A DNA stretch of 64,000 bases from Oligoflexus sp. (GCF_035712445.1 NZ_DASTAT010000145.1:1-64000), one strand, 5' to 3'. Shown: positions 8,133 to 16,974, counted from the stretch's first letter. Notes: a model not told the origin generated them from the sequence alone. Numbers and translations are program-made.

Positions 8133-8765
8133 ATGTTTAAGAAATCACTGATGGGAATGACCTGCGCGGCTGTTTGCGGATTCGCCGGACAGGCCCTGGC
8201 GCAGACCCCAGTCGGCACCGACTACAAACGGATTGATGTGATGCGCGATGCCAGCAACTGGGCCTTTGGTGTGAACCTTGCGGCCGCTGACGTCAACAGC
8301 ATCGACAACAATGTCTTTTCCTTCGGGGTTTTCGGTAACTATTTCACCGCACCGAATTTCTCGCTGGGCCTGACGCTCGACTATTGGAATGATTCCTTCA
8401 GTGAAGACGCCCGTCGCGTGGAAGTCGATGACCTTGTGATCGGCGGTCATGGCAAGTTCATGTTCACCGAGTTCACATCCGGTCTGCGTCCCTTCGTGCT
8501 GGCTGGCCTTGCCGTCCACCGCTTCCAGGTCGATGTCGCCAATCGCGACCCGAACGCCGATCCTCTGGTCGATAAATTCAATGAATACGACCGCAATACC
8601 GAAGACGTCGAAGGTGAACTCGGAGCCGACTTCGGCGCGGGCGTCATGTACCGCGTGCAGACGTCGATGGATATGCTGGCGGAAGTTCGCTATCGCCGCA
8701 TTCTGGACCGGACGGTTGACCTGGATCAGGTGAACTATTCCATCGCGCTCTCTTATGTCTTGTAA
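8133..8765 (+). CDS. Outer-membrane beta-barrel protein, porin-like
   Basis: 210 residues from the ATG at 8133, which follows AAGGAGAG. Signal peptide 1-25 ends GQALAQ. The mature part is built of alternating amphipathic strands (FSFGVFGNYFTAPNFSLGL, LRPFVLAGLAV, GADFGAGVMYRV) and ends in a strand of the type YSIALSYVL, as in small eight-stranded barrels. No enzymatic motif is visible. The lipoprotein gene follows after 41 bases on the same strand. Confidence 0.75.
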   Translation: MFKKSLMGMTCAAVCGFAGQALAQTPVGTDYKRIDVMRDASNWAFGVNLAAADVNSIDNNVFSFGVFGNYFTAPNFSLGLTLDYWNDSFSEDARRVEVDDLVIGGHGKFMFTEFTSGLRPFVLAGLAVHRFQVDVANRDPNADPLVDKFNEYDRNTEDVEGELGADFGAGVMYRVQTSMDMLAEVRYRRILDRTVDLDQVNYSIALSYVL

Positions 8766-8806
8766 GGGATCGCGTTTCTGTCCCATCTGCCTGAAGGGAG
8801 ACGATC

Positions 8807-9430
8807 ATGACTCGATATGCATTCATGCTTCCCGGACTGCTTCTACCCCTGGCTTTGCTGGCCTGCAAAAAGGACGAGAAAACCAGCGAAACCGGCCGCA
8901 AGCTGGAAAGCACGCCTGCTGAATTGCGCGGCACCTGGCAGTCTGGCTGCATGGGGACCACGACCCTGAATATGGCCAGCAGCCAAAGGGAATATGTGTT
9001 CAATGCCATCGGCGACTTTGATCGGTTGGAGCGCTACTACAGCGATCCCAACTGTCAGAATCTGGCCGCCACCTATAAGGTGGTGGGCACGGTGGAAGTC
9101 AAAGGTCCGAACCCGGAGAAAACCGATCTCAACATGATCAATTTCACGGTGAACGAAGCGTACATGACCGTGAAGTCCGATGCCACGCTGGAGCAACTGA
9201 ACGCCATGAAATTCTGCGGCCGCAGTGATTGGCATGTGAACGAGGACGTGCATGTGACCAATGCGGAATGCGAAGGATCCAAAGTGCAAAAAGGTGGCGT
9301 GCAGTTCGATAGCTTTAAAATAAGGGACGGCCAGCTCTTCATGGGCCAGAAGCTGATGTTCCTTGGCAAGGACGACGCCAGCGAACGTCCTGCCGAGCTG
9401 GATATGAGAGCGCCTTACATCAGGAAGTGA
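8807..9430 (+). CDS. Lipoprotein of unknown function
   Basis: 207 residues with GAAGGGAG before the ATG. The signal peptide ends in the lipobox LALLAC, giving a lipid-modified Cys followed by KKDEK, so outer- or inner-membrane anchored. The mature part starts with TPAELRGTWQSGC, a lipocalin-like opening often seen in small envelope lipoproteins. It contains four further cysteines that could pair. No family recognised. Likely cotranscribed with the barrel gene. Confidence 0.7.
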   Translation: MTRYAFMLPGLLLPLALLACKKDEKTSETGRKLESTPAELRGTWQSGCMGTTTLNMASSQREYVFNAIGDFDRLERYYSDPNCQNLAATYKVVGTVEVKGPNPEKTDLNMINFTVNEAYMTVKSDATLEQLNAMKFCGRSDWHVNEDVHVTNAECEGSKVQKGGVQFDSFKIRDGQLFMGQKLMFLGKDDASERPAELDMRAPYIRK

Positions 9431-10742
9431 GCTTGACCGAACGATTCTTCCTCTCTCGTTTTTCATAGGCTTCCATCAGCGGCGTGACCGAGATTCCATG
9501 CAGGAGGATCGAACACACCACCAGGGCCAGGACGATGGACACCATCTCCCGGCTATGGGCCGGTGAGAGTCCATGATGAACGGCATAGGCCAGCCAGAAA
9601 ATGGAACCCATGCCGCGAATCCCGAACCAGCTGATCAGATTCTTCTGCAGCGTGTCCACCGATCGGCAGCCGAGCAGCGCAAGCCGGACCGAGATGGGGC
9701 GAATGACGAAGAAGAGCAGGATGGCCAGCAGAAAAACCCGCGGATTGAAATCCTGAAGCGAAATCAAAGCGCCTATCGCTATGACGACCGCCACCTCCAA
9801 GAGCCTTTCCAGCTGCTCATTACTCGTCAGCACGGCATGCGTTAGGAAAGCGGGAGCTTTCTCGGGATGGGTCGCAACTTCCTCGGCCGGCCCATTCAAT
9901 TCCCTCTGATCCAAAACTTCGGAACCCGTCTTATGGTGTTCGATCTGCCTTAAGGCGAGGCCCGCCGCGAAAACGCCGAGGAAACCATTGGCGCTGGCCC
10001 ATTCATTCAGTCCATAGGTCAGAGCAATAAGACCCAGGGCCAGAAACTCTTCATAGCCCAAAGCGTTTTTATGATGATGCCGCAGGTAAAGGACGATCTG
10101 CCCCACGACGAAACCAAGCGCATAGCCCAGGGTCGGTCCCATAATCACGGCCCAGAGAACATCCACAGCGAACCATTTCAATCCCGATTCCCCGATCTCA
10201 TGATAGCCGAGCAGTCCAAGGCCCAGAAGGACGAAGGGCATAGTGGTTCCATCATTCAATCCCGCCTCGCCGGTCAGCGCAAACCGAAGTTTATCCCGAT
10301 CACCAGGCTCGGCGATCTGAACATCCGAGGCCAGCACCGGATCGGTCGGCGATAGGATGGCGCCTAGAATAATGGCAGCCCCCAGGGAAAGGTCGAACAG
10401 CCCGTAACTGAGCATGGAAATGAGCAGCACGCTCAGCAGCATGGACACCGTCGCAAGGCGCAGAGAAACCTTCCAAAGAGGATTGGAAAAGCGAATGCGC
10501 AGTTTCAGACCCGCGGTGAACAGCGAAATGATGACCGCGGCTTCCATGAGATGTTCCAAAAGTTCGGCGCTGGCGAAAAAATTGATTCGCAGAAGATTCA
10601 CGCCGTGCGGCCCGAGCCCGATGCCAAACGCCAGATAGATAATGGAACTGGTCAAAGGCATGCGCTTCAGAGCTGTTCCCAGGCAGACCATCACCACCAG
10701 GAAAAGGCCGATCATCAGATACCAAAGAGCTATACGATCAAT
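9420..10742 (-). CDS. NhaP-type cation:proton antiporter
   Basis: About 440 residues and roughly twelve hydrophobic segments. The Na+/H+ exchanger core is visible (IILGAILSPTDPVLASDVQ, with the transport-site Asp, and GEAGLNDGTTMPFVLLG). It exchanges Na+ or K+ for protons across the inner membrane. The first in-frame ATG (10715) has no ribosome site and would remove the conserved N-terminal WYL segment. Translation from an ATT at 10742, six bases after GAGG, restores it (IDRIALWYLM). There is a stop two codons further up. The start is therefore uncertain, the family firm. Confidence 0.85.
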   Translation of the reverse strand: MDRIALWYLMIGLFLVVMVCLGTALKRMPLTSSIIYLAFGIGLGPHGVNLLRINFFASAELLEHLMEAAVIISLFTAGLKLRIRFSNPLWKVSLRLATVSMLLSVLLISMLSYGLFDLSLGAAIILGAILSPTDPVLASDVQIAEPGDRDKLRFALTGEAGLNDGTTMPFVLLGLGLLGYHEIGESGLKWFAVDVLWAVIMGPTLGYALGFVVGQIVLYLRHHHKNALGYEEFLALGLIALTYGLNEWASANGFLGVFAAGLALRQIEHHKTGSEVLDQRELNGPAEEVATHPEKAPAFLTHAVLTSNEQLERLLEVAVVIAIGALISLQDFNPRVFLLAILLFFVIRPISVRLALLGCRSVDTLQKNLISWFGIRGMGSIFWLAYAVHHGLSPAHSREMVSIVLALVVCSILLHGISVTPLMEAYEKRERKNRSVKLTS

Positions 10743-10791
10743 AGGTCACCTCGTGAGAGCCAGCAAAGCGGGCAGGCGAACGATCACGCAA

Positions 10792-10824
10792 GAAGGGGGT
10801 TCCTCGTTCGGAGCAACCCCCTTC
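10792..10824 (-). terminator. Hairpin after the BON-domain gene
   Basis: A ten-base stem (gaagggggtt with aacccccttc) lies just downstream of the stop of the 10842-11792 gene on the minus strand. Only TT follows it there, so it is a moderate terminator candidate. Confidence 0.55.
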
Positions 10825-10841
10825 CCTGTCTGAAAAAAACT

Positions 10842-11792
10842 TTATCTGTTGGTGGAATTCACAGTGGATTTGTTGGGATCCTGCTGCTGCTGACCTGCGA
10901 CCGACATGCGATTGGTGCCAGGAAGGTTCGGGCTGCTGGCCGAGCTGCTGCTGCCTTGCTGCTGATTCCGCACGCGCAGCTGATTCTGAACGTCATGAAC
11001 GCCCAACACTTTTTCGGCCAGTTCCTCTGCAACGCGCTTGTCCTGGCGTGAAGAGACCTGACCGGTCAGCGTTACTTCACCATCTTTGACCTGGACTTCG
11101 ACATCCGAAGCGTCGATGCGTCCATGACGAATCAGTTCCTCATGAATATCATCCTTGATTCTCTCGTCGCTGCGCTTATAGCTTTTGGGCCAGCGACTTC
11201 TCTGTTCGTTCCAGGACGACTGCTGACCCTGCTGGTCATAAGAGCGGCGACCCCAGCCCTGATTTTGGTCTCTATCATCGGAACCAAGGCGATTCCAATC
11301 GGCATGGCCCATGCCTGAGCCTGTGCTATAATCACGGCCATACTCGGAAGAACCGCGGCCCTGATTGCTTTGCTGATGGCCATAGTCACCAAGGCCACGT
11401 CCCCAATCGGACATGCCGCGACCGTAGCTGCCGTAATCGACTCCGCCGCGGCTGAAGTCGTAGTTGCCGCGCGATCCTTCATAACCATAACGGTCACCCG
11501 ACCCTTGCGAGCGGTAAGGCCGTTGCCACGCGTGGTCCTGATTATATTCACGGCCGTAGTCCGCACCCCCGCGGGATCCGAAATGGGCCTGGCCTGGGCG
11601 TTCTATATCGAGGTCGCTATCATAGTCAGGTCGGGTGTAGCGGCGTTCGGAATCCTGGCCGCGATAGCGGTAGCGATCTTCAAAGCGATCATCCTGGCCC
11701 CGCGAATAGCTGCGGCGATCATTGAAAGGCGACTGCGAACGGCGACCCTGTTGAGTGTAGCGATCTTCATTTTCATGGCTTTGCTCAAACAT
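10842..11792 (-). CDS. BON-domain protein with a long Arg/Gly/Tyr-rich disordered region
   Basis: 316 residues from the ATG at 11792, which follows AAGGAG. Residues 1-210 are low complexity: Arg, Asp, Tyr, Gly, Ser and Gln in repeats such as RYRYRGQDSERRY and GVDYGSYGRGMSDWG. There is no signal peptide. One BON domain follows (about 215-275: RIKDDIHEELIRHGRIDASD, then DGEVTLTGQVSS), then a Gln/Ser-rich tail. The disordered part resembles RGG/YG-rich phase-separating proteins. BON domains usually act in the periplasm, so the lack of a signal peptide is odd. Function is unknown. Confidence 0.75.
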   Translation of the reverse strand: MFEQSHENEDRYTQQGRRSQSPFNDRRSYSRGQDDRFEDRYRYRGQDSERRYTRPDYDSDLDIERPGQAHFGSRGGADYGREYNQDHAWQRPYRSQGSGDRYGYEGSRGNYDFSRGGVDYGSYGRGMSDWGRGLGDYGHQQSNQGRGSSEYGRDYSTGSGMGHADWNRLGSDDRDQNQGWGRRSYDQQGQQSSWNEQRSRWPKSYKRSDERIKDDIHEELIRHGRIDASDVEVQVKDGEVTLTGQVSSRQDKRVAEELAEKVLGVHDVQNQLRVRNQQQGSSSSASSPNLPGTNRMSVAGQQQQDPNKSTVNSTNR

Positions 11793-11844
11793 ACCGTGCT
11801 CCTTGATTACCTTACACATTAAAGCGTGGTGTTGCTCTTTGCGC

Positions 11845-12255
11845 CTAGCACCACACCAGATTCCACTTGCGCTTGTAGCTGAGATTCCGATAGCGCAGCC
11901 TGAAGTTCTCGCTTTTGATCGGAATCAGCCTTTGCACCCGGCGCACATCAAAACGCGTGACGATCCAGCCACGGAACTTGCGACGCGCGTAAGGGGGCAA
12001 GGCGTTCTCGGACTGATCAGGCAGTCGTCCCCGCATCACAAACGGCGCTGGTCCTGGATCAGGCGCTGTGTTGGGCGGCGAAGGATCGGTGCTGGGATGG
12101 GGAACGAGCGGCTGCGGCATGGTCGTGGGCGGACGATCCGGCGAACGCTTCGGCATGGGTTCCTGCGGCGTTGGCTCGGGCGTTTCTGTCATGAGTCGAC
12201 CACGACGCGACTCGAACAATATAATCTGTCTATATTTCGATTGTTTTCTATTCAT
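11845..12255 (-). CDS. Proline-rich hypothetical protein
   Basis: 136 residues from the ATG at 12255, with AAGAG seven bases upstream. The first half is basic then Pro-rich (EPTPQEPMPKRSPDRPPTT and following). The second half is basic and aromatic (RRKFRGWIVTRFDVRRVQRL), possibly a folded DNA- or membrane-binding piece. No family recognised. It lies 52 bases ahead of the BON/Arg-rich gene on the same strand. Composition is uneven, so the gene call is moderate. Confidence 0.5.
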   Translation of the reverse strand: MNRKQSKYRQIILFESRRGRLMTETPEPTPQEPMPKRSPDRPPTTMPQPLVPHPSTDPSPPNTAPDPGPAPFVMRGRLPDQSENALPPYARRKFRGWIVTRFDVRRVQRLIPIKSENFRLRYRNLSYKRKWNLVWC

Positions 12256-12603
12256 AGTGATTCTCTTCATATCTTGAATCCAGGGGCTTGCATGGCCATC
12301 GTCTCCATTGCAGGAACTCTGCCAGGCTTCGATCGGGATGCGAAAGCGTCTGAAAAGGCTTAAATGTCGGATTTTACCAGCATGAAGGTGGAGCTTTTTG
12401 CATGCAGGGGCTGTCGGCGAGAGGCGGCTGCGGGTCTTTCTCCATGTTCCATCTTCATCTCACGTTTATGTTTCTCTGCAAGAAAACGACCGCTTGATGA
12501 GAGACCAATAAAACTTGTGGACACCTTGCGAACAATCTCTTAAAAAACCGCTAGTGCATCAGAACTAGCTTCATCTGCCCTATCCCTTGCGAGGTATTTA
12601 AGC
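12256..12603 (+). promoter_or_regulatory. Upstream region of the exported-toxin-like cluster
   Basis: 348 bases without a convincing gene. A weak sigma-70-like pair, TTGTGG (12515-12520) and TCTTAA (12538-12543) 17 bases apart, points to the 12604 gene. Just downstream an inverted repeat gctagt-8-actagc (12550-12569) lies where an operator would block transcription. Both are suggestive only. Confidence 0.3.
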
Positions 12604-14052
12604 ATGAAACAGGGCCTCAGACTTTGGTCTTCCGTTTTCGTTCTGGCATCGGCAAGCTTTCTCACCAACTGCCGGGATCACCCTCGTGAACCCGCTAACG
12701 ATCTGATGAGCGAAGTTCCGTCCACTCACAGTGATACGGGCATTCCAGGACAGGCTTATCACAGCGACAAACGCAAGCTGCTGAACGTTTCCTGCGTGGA
12801 AGGCGAGATCACCGAGCAGCTGGGCAACGTCACATCCGAATTCGAACTGCGGCAGGACCTGGGGTTCACCGACTTGATCGATCGTTTGGGCGGCAAACTC
12901 TCTGTGGACACCAATTTTCCGACGATCAGAGCGGGAGCGTCGGCCCGCTATGCGACGGAGAATACGGCGAGTGTGAATTCGAGCAGCTACAACTTTTTTT
13001 GGCGTGCGACTCCCAAAAAGCGCGTCCTGAAGCGCGGCCCGGATGGAACCTACCGTTTGTCGGCTTTTGGCCAGGAGGTGGCTAAAAATCCGGCATTCGC
13101 CCTGACTCGATGCGGTGATGAATTCATCACCAGCATCGAATACGGAGCGATGCTGAACGTGACGCTCAAGATGGAATTCCGCAATGAACAGGACAAGCGT
13201 GACATCGGCGGCAACCTCACCGTCGACGCCACGGCCGGCGTGGTCAAGGTTGATGGCAAGCTCGATTATCTGGATCAGACTGTGAAAAAATCAGTCAAGA
13301 TCACGGTGGAAGCGACTCAGCACGGGGGCGACCCTCTGCAGCTGCTCCAGATCATCCCGGATAACCTTGTGACCTGCAGCCTCGACAACCCTTCGCTTTG
13401 CTTCAGCGTATTCTCGTCCGCGATCAAATACGCGAAAAACGATCTCGCGGGGCAGTTCACCGGCCTGGATTCGTATAACGTCGTGAAGTACACGACGCAG
13501 AAATATACGGAATCCGGTATCTATTCCCTTCAGCCGCCCGAAGGCTATCCGACCGTCAATGCCATGGTGGAGGAGGCGCGCCAGTCCCTGGACCGCAGTT
13601 TCCAGCAGGCTCTGATGGATCGCTCGCGGGCGCGTAAGCTGCTCAATTCGTATCGTGAATGGTTGAGTGACGAACTCTACCAGAAAATCGTGGACCTGGA
13701 AGCCAAGGCGAATCGCAATACATCGCGCCTCTCCAATGCTTCGGTCTACTGTTACGACAATCCTTATGCCGGTTGTCTCGATCAGGCTGAGAGTACCTTG
13801 AAGCTGCTCGAGACCTATGACGCCAGTCTCCTGTCGATCAAAACCGTTCCGCTCGTCGCCTATCAACGCTGTGAACTCGCACGGCAGGCGGCAGTCAACG
13901 CTCAGGTCGTATCGGATTCCTGGTCCATGGGCTATCGGCGTAAGGGTTACGCCCCGGTATTTTTCGACAACAGCAAACCGGAACTCGGCGTCGAGGTCTG
14001 GGGTCCCTGTGAAGAAGCTCTTGCGTACTATGGTGAGTACTTCAAGGTTTGA
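12604..14052 (+). CDS. Exported MACPF-like protein (cluster gene A)
   Basis: 482 residues with a signal peptide; the cleavage site FLTNC could be an imperfect lipobox. Residues 60-310 contain a variant of the MACPF/perforin signature, which is usually G-[ST]-H-[FY]-x6-G-G: here CGDEFITSIEYGA. Around it are long amphipathic, Ser/Ala/Val-alternating stretches of the kind that become membrane hairpins. It is followed by VEATQHGGDP, the GG element after the second such region. The C-terminal third is helical with paired cysteines. The same block recurs in the 15801-16961 protein. A pore-forming role is inferred. GCGAGG lies upstream of the start. Confidence 0.7.
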   Translation: MKQGLRLWSSVFVLASASFLTNCRDHPREPANDLMSEVPSTHSDTGIPGQAYHSDKRKLLNVSCVEGEITEQLGNVTSEFELRQDLGFTDLIDRLGGKLSVDTNFPTIRAGASARYATENTASVNSSSYNFFWRATPKKRVLKRGPDGTYRLSAFGQEVAKNPAFALTRCGDEFITSIEYGAMLNVTLKMEFRNEQDKRDIGGNLTVDATAGVVKVDGKLDYLDQTVKKSVKITVEATQHGGDPLQLLQIIPDNLVTCSLDNPSLCFSVFSSAIKYAKNDLAGQFTGLDSYNVVKYTTQKYTESGIYSLQPPEGYPTVNAMVEEARQSLDRSFQQALMDRSRARKLLNSYREWLSDELYQKIVDLEAKANRNTSRLSNASVYCYDNPYAGCLDQAESTLKLLETYDASLLSIKTVPLVAYQRCELARQAAVNAQVVSDSWSMGYRRKGYAPVFFDNSKPELGVEVWGPCEEALAYYGEYFKV

Positions 14053-14072
14053 ACGACCCGTTGGGAGTATCT

Positions 14073-15131
14073 ATGAAACGTTCATCCGTGCTGACAGTCA
14101 TTCTGTGTTTAGCGGGTGGAGCATCGACGGCCCTGGCTGTGGATTTTCCACCGAAAAAGGAACGGCCTGAACCGGTCGGTGATCCCGTTTTTCCCAAACC
14201 CAAGAATCCCTCGCATCCGACTACTTTTTATGCGTCGATGGTGCCTTTGAATCTTGGAAAAATCAAAGATCGTTGTGAAGAGGACAGTCTGTCCGGACCT
14301 GAAGCATGGGAACGTCTCCAGTGGCTGAAGGCTTGTCATAAGGGTCTGCTCGTCGCCACCTACAACAGCATCAATGGTGACGATGGGACGACGGATGACC
14401 AGAAAATCGCGACGATCGAAAGCGAATGGTTTTTTGTCGGCGGTGATCGCAACAAACCGAAAGTCCGCCCCAATTACCTGACTTTCGGCACCGCCACCTA
14501 TGAGAATCCCCTGCAGTGGTATGCGCCGCGCGCAGCGTCCGCCGCCTGCACGGAATTCCCTGCAGGTTACCAGGTGCTGGGGGAATGCACCTCGTCATGC
14601 TATGAGCCTGATCAGAAGTTGCTCTTCAGTGACGGCGAAAAGCCGATTGGCGAAGCGCTGGAACGCCTGGAGGATCAGGTCATGACCCTGACCGATGAGT
14701 CCACGCTCGATTTTGTGAATCTGCAAAGTCGCAAGGTGAAACACTACACTAGGAGTGCCACGCCGACAAAGCATCAAATCCTGACGATCAGTTCGCAAAG
14801 CGGTGGTGAGCTCAAGGTCACAAAAAATCATCCGCTTTTGACGTCTGAGGGCTTGATGATTGAAGCGGGGAATCTTAAAGTAGGGGACAGATTGGTGCAG
14901 ATCGATGGACAATCCGATGCGATCGTCGCGATCAGCGAAAAGGAATACTTCGGCCGGGTGTTCAATATTCAGCCCGAAGCGGATTCCCAACCAGGGCAGA
15001 TCGTGATCGCGCAGGGTTTTTTAAGCGGATCCTCCTGGTTTCAGAATGATGGCTACGAATATGTGAATCGACTGATCCTCCGAAGGAACGTTCCCGAGGA
15101 ACTGTTCCAAGAGGAAGAAGCTGTCCCATGA
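14073..15131 (+). CDS. Secreted protein with C-terminal Hint (hedgehog/intein) domain (cluster gene B)
   Basis: 352 residues from the ATG at 14073 (GGGAG upstream). Signal peptide 1-22 ends STALA. Residues 23-175 are of unknown fold with several cysteines. A Hint domain follows (about 176-325): it opens with SCYEPDQKLLFSDG, where Cys176 would be the nucleophile, and has TKNHPLLTSEGLMIEAGNL and VGDRLV, the block with the catalytic His, and closes near GFLSGSSWFQND with Asn325. Hint domains cut themselves from the preceding part, sometimes joining it to a nucleophile. It starts 20 bases after gene A and overlaps gene C by four bases. Confidence 0.8.
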   Translation: MKRSSVLTVILCLAGGASTALAVDFPPKKERPEPVGDPVFPKPKNPSHPTTFYASMVPLNLGKIKDRCEEDSLSGPEAWERLQWLKACHKGLLVATYNSINGDDGTTDDQKIATIESEWFFVGGDRNKPKVRPNYLTFGTATYENPLQWYAPRAASAACTEFPAGYQVLGECTSSCYEPDQKLLFSDGEKPIGEALERLEDQVMTLTDESTLDFVNLQSRKVKHYTRSATPTKHQILTISSQSGGELKVTKNHPLLTSEGLMIEAGNLKVGDRLVQIDGQSDAIVAISEKEYFGRVFNIQPEADSQPGQIVIAQGFLSGSSWFQNDGYEYVNRLILRRNVPEELFQEEEAVP

Positions 15132-15772
15132 AGTTTGTTGGCTTAGCCATTTTCATCGTTGTGATCGCTGCTATCGGTTTCTGGGGAAAGCGGGAGGCCC
15201 GGAATGTATCCGGCTCCCCTCCAAAGCCCCAGGTGATCGAAACTGAATCCCGAGTCCCGACGCCCGTCGGGACTCCTTCCGGGCTGCCCTCTCCACCTGC
15301 CGCGGCCCGGCCTCCCACGACTGACGACCTTACGCCGCGTCTTGAGAAAATTCACGAGCTGGCCCGCTATACGCTGCCGACTCAGGAAACGCGCGAGGCC
15401 CTTATTCAAAGCCTTTCCGATCCCGAACTCCACAGTGCCCTCGGCCATGCCTTGGCTGCCAGCGATGGCGCGGCCTATGATGCCAGCGCTGAAAAACTGC
15501 GCATGAACGCTGTTTCTGTTCTGGGTCTTATTTTTCGCTACAAGGATGTCAGCCACCGCGATGAGGTGATACGCTCGGTGAAACAGCGTATCCTGGCGGT
15601 GGATTTTCATAAGATGAAAGATCTTCGGGTCAAACAGAGCGTGTATGGAGATATTACCGAGCTGCTGATGATACTGAAGCAGCACGACCCGGAATCCTAT
15701 GAGGACGTATCAAGGCGCATAACGGAAACGAAGAATAAGGTACTGAAGACAGCTTTGGCTGCCAGTCGTTAA
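15128..15772 (+). CDS. Membrane-anchored helical protein (cluster gene C)
   Basis: 214 residues. One N-terminal membrane helix (residues 4-19) without a clear cleavage site is followed by a Pro/Ser-rich linker (about 28-62) and a helical domain (65-205, LARYTLPTQETREALIQSL and onward) resembling a HEAT-type solenoid. It thus faces the periplasm on a flexible tether. The ATG overlaps the stop of gene B (ATGA), so the two are translationally coupled and probably work together. No family recognised. It could be a chaperone, scaffold or immunity-type partner for the exported products, but that is inference. Confidence 0.7.
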   Translation: MKFVGLAIFIVVIAAIGFWGKREARNVSGSPPKPQVIETESRVPTPVGTPSGLPSPPAAARPPTTDDLTPRLEKIHELARYTLPTQETREALIQSLSDPELHSALGHALAASDGAAYDASAEKLRMNAVSVLGLIFRYKDVSHRDEVIRSVKQRILAVDFHKMKDLRVKQSVYGDITELLMILKQHDPESYEDVSRRITETKNKVLKTALAASR

Positions 15773-15800
15773 TCCTAAGCTCAAAAAGGAAGCTGAGCCC

Positions 15801-16961
15801 ATGTTCAGGCGCATGCTATGCCTCTGCATTTTGTTGCAAGCGGGCCTCAGTGAAGCGGCACAGATCTTCGCAGGTCCGGATGCACTCCCGCGCATCGGTT
15901 CGGGTCTGGAATCGGTCAGCAATCAATGGCGTTCTCCCTGCGTGGATGGAACCGTCCAACCTTCTGCAGCCAATCGTAGTATTACCATGAAAATGTATGC
16001 CTCGCAATCGGCGTCTGAAATTCTCGAAGATCAGCGCGGCTACGGCAGTTTGAAAGTTGATTTCTGGGTCCTGGGTGCGAAGGCGCGCAGTGAATTCATT
16101 CTGCGCAACAGCGAAAGCCGCACGCAGTCATCGCTGATGTGGAGCGTCGAATACCGCGGCGGCTCCGTGTTCCTGAACAAGCGCCAGCTCAATGCCCGGG
16201 GTCTTCAGGCCCTCGCGCGTCCCAAGGCCGAGCAGAGGCAGCTCTGTGGTGATCAGTTCATCATCGGCGCCGCGCTCGGTGCGAAATTTTACCTGGCCGC
16301 TTCGCTAGTATTTGACAGCGAGGTCAAGTACCGCTATTTCAAGACCAAAGTGTCAGCATCTGCATTCGGCGGACTCTTGAAAAAAGAGAAGTCTTCGATC
16401 GATGAAGTGCGCAGCGCGGCGCAGAACGCCTGGCTTTCCATCCAGGCTTTTCAGTACGGCGGTGACACCTTTGATCTGGATCTTCTATCGGCCTCGCACG
16501 TTTCATATTGCCCTATGGACAATCTCGAACCGTGTTTAGACCGCTTCACCGCCCTGCATCGCTATGCTTTTGGCGCGGATGGCTTCCGCAAGCATGCTGA
16601 TTCCACAAAACCGGAGCAGCTCGCGGTCCTCTGGCTCAATGGCAGCTCGTATCAGGATGCCGGGCATTCTCTGAGCGAAGAAGCGGCGACGCAAACGATG
16701 GACCCTGGTTTTGTGTCTTTGTCGGAACAGCTTTTTCAATGGAATTCTGATGTGCAGCAGTCCATATCCCAGGTGAATGCGCGCCTGATGGAAATGGGCC
16801 GCGATGGGGCGGGACGAGACGACGCCCAGCGGCAGTTGGCCGCGCTGGAAAGCAAGGCCGAAGCCATTCGCCAGGCCGCCGCTTCATGTTCGGATCAGGA
16901 GAACTATGAGTCCTGCAAAAGCAGGCTTGATTCCATAAACGCTATGGTCGCTTCACCATAA
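15801..16961 (+). CDS. Secreted MACPF-like protein (cluster gene D)
   Basis: 386 residues with AGGAAG upstream of the ATG. The signal peptide ends near SEAAQ with no lipobox Cys, so probably a soluble secreted form. It shares with gene A the signature CGDQFIIGAALGA (G-D-Q-F-x6-G-A), the following beta stretch, and IQAFQYGGDTFDL then CPMDNLEPCLDRF. The same order and spacing in A argue for duplication of one fold. The C-terminus is a helical, Gln/Glu-rich region. One lipid-anchored-like and one soluble MACPF-like partner is reminiscent of two-component pores; this is inference from sequence pattern only. Confidence 0.7.
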   Translation: MFRRMLCLCILLQAGLSEAAQIFAGPDALPRIGSGLESVSNQWRSPCVDGTVQPSAANRSITMKMYASQSASEILEDQRGYGSLKVDFWVLGAKARSEFILRNSESRTQSSLMWSVEYRGGSVFLNKRQLNARGLQALARPKAEQRQLCGDQFIIGAALGAKFYLAASLVFDSEVKYRYFKTKVSASAFGGLLKKEKSSIDEVRSAAQNAWLSIQAFQYGGDTFDLDLLSASHVSYCPMDNLEPCLDRFTALHRYAFGADGFRKHADSTKPEQLAVLWLNGSSYQDAGHSLSEEAATQTMDPGFVSLSEQLFQWNSDVQQSISQVNARLMEMGRDGAGRDDAQRQLAALESKAEAIRQAAASCSDQENYESCKSRLDSINAMVASP

Positions 16962-16974
16962 AAGGACGACACCT

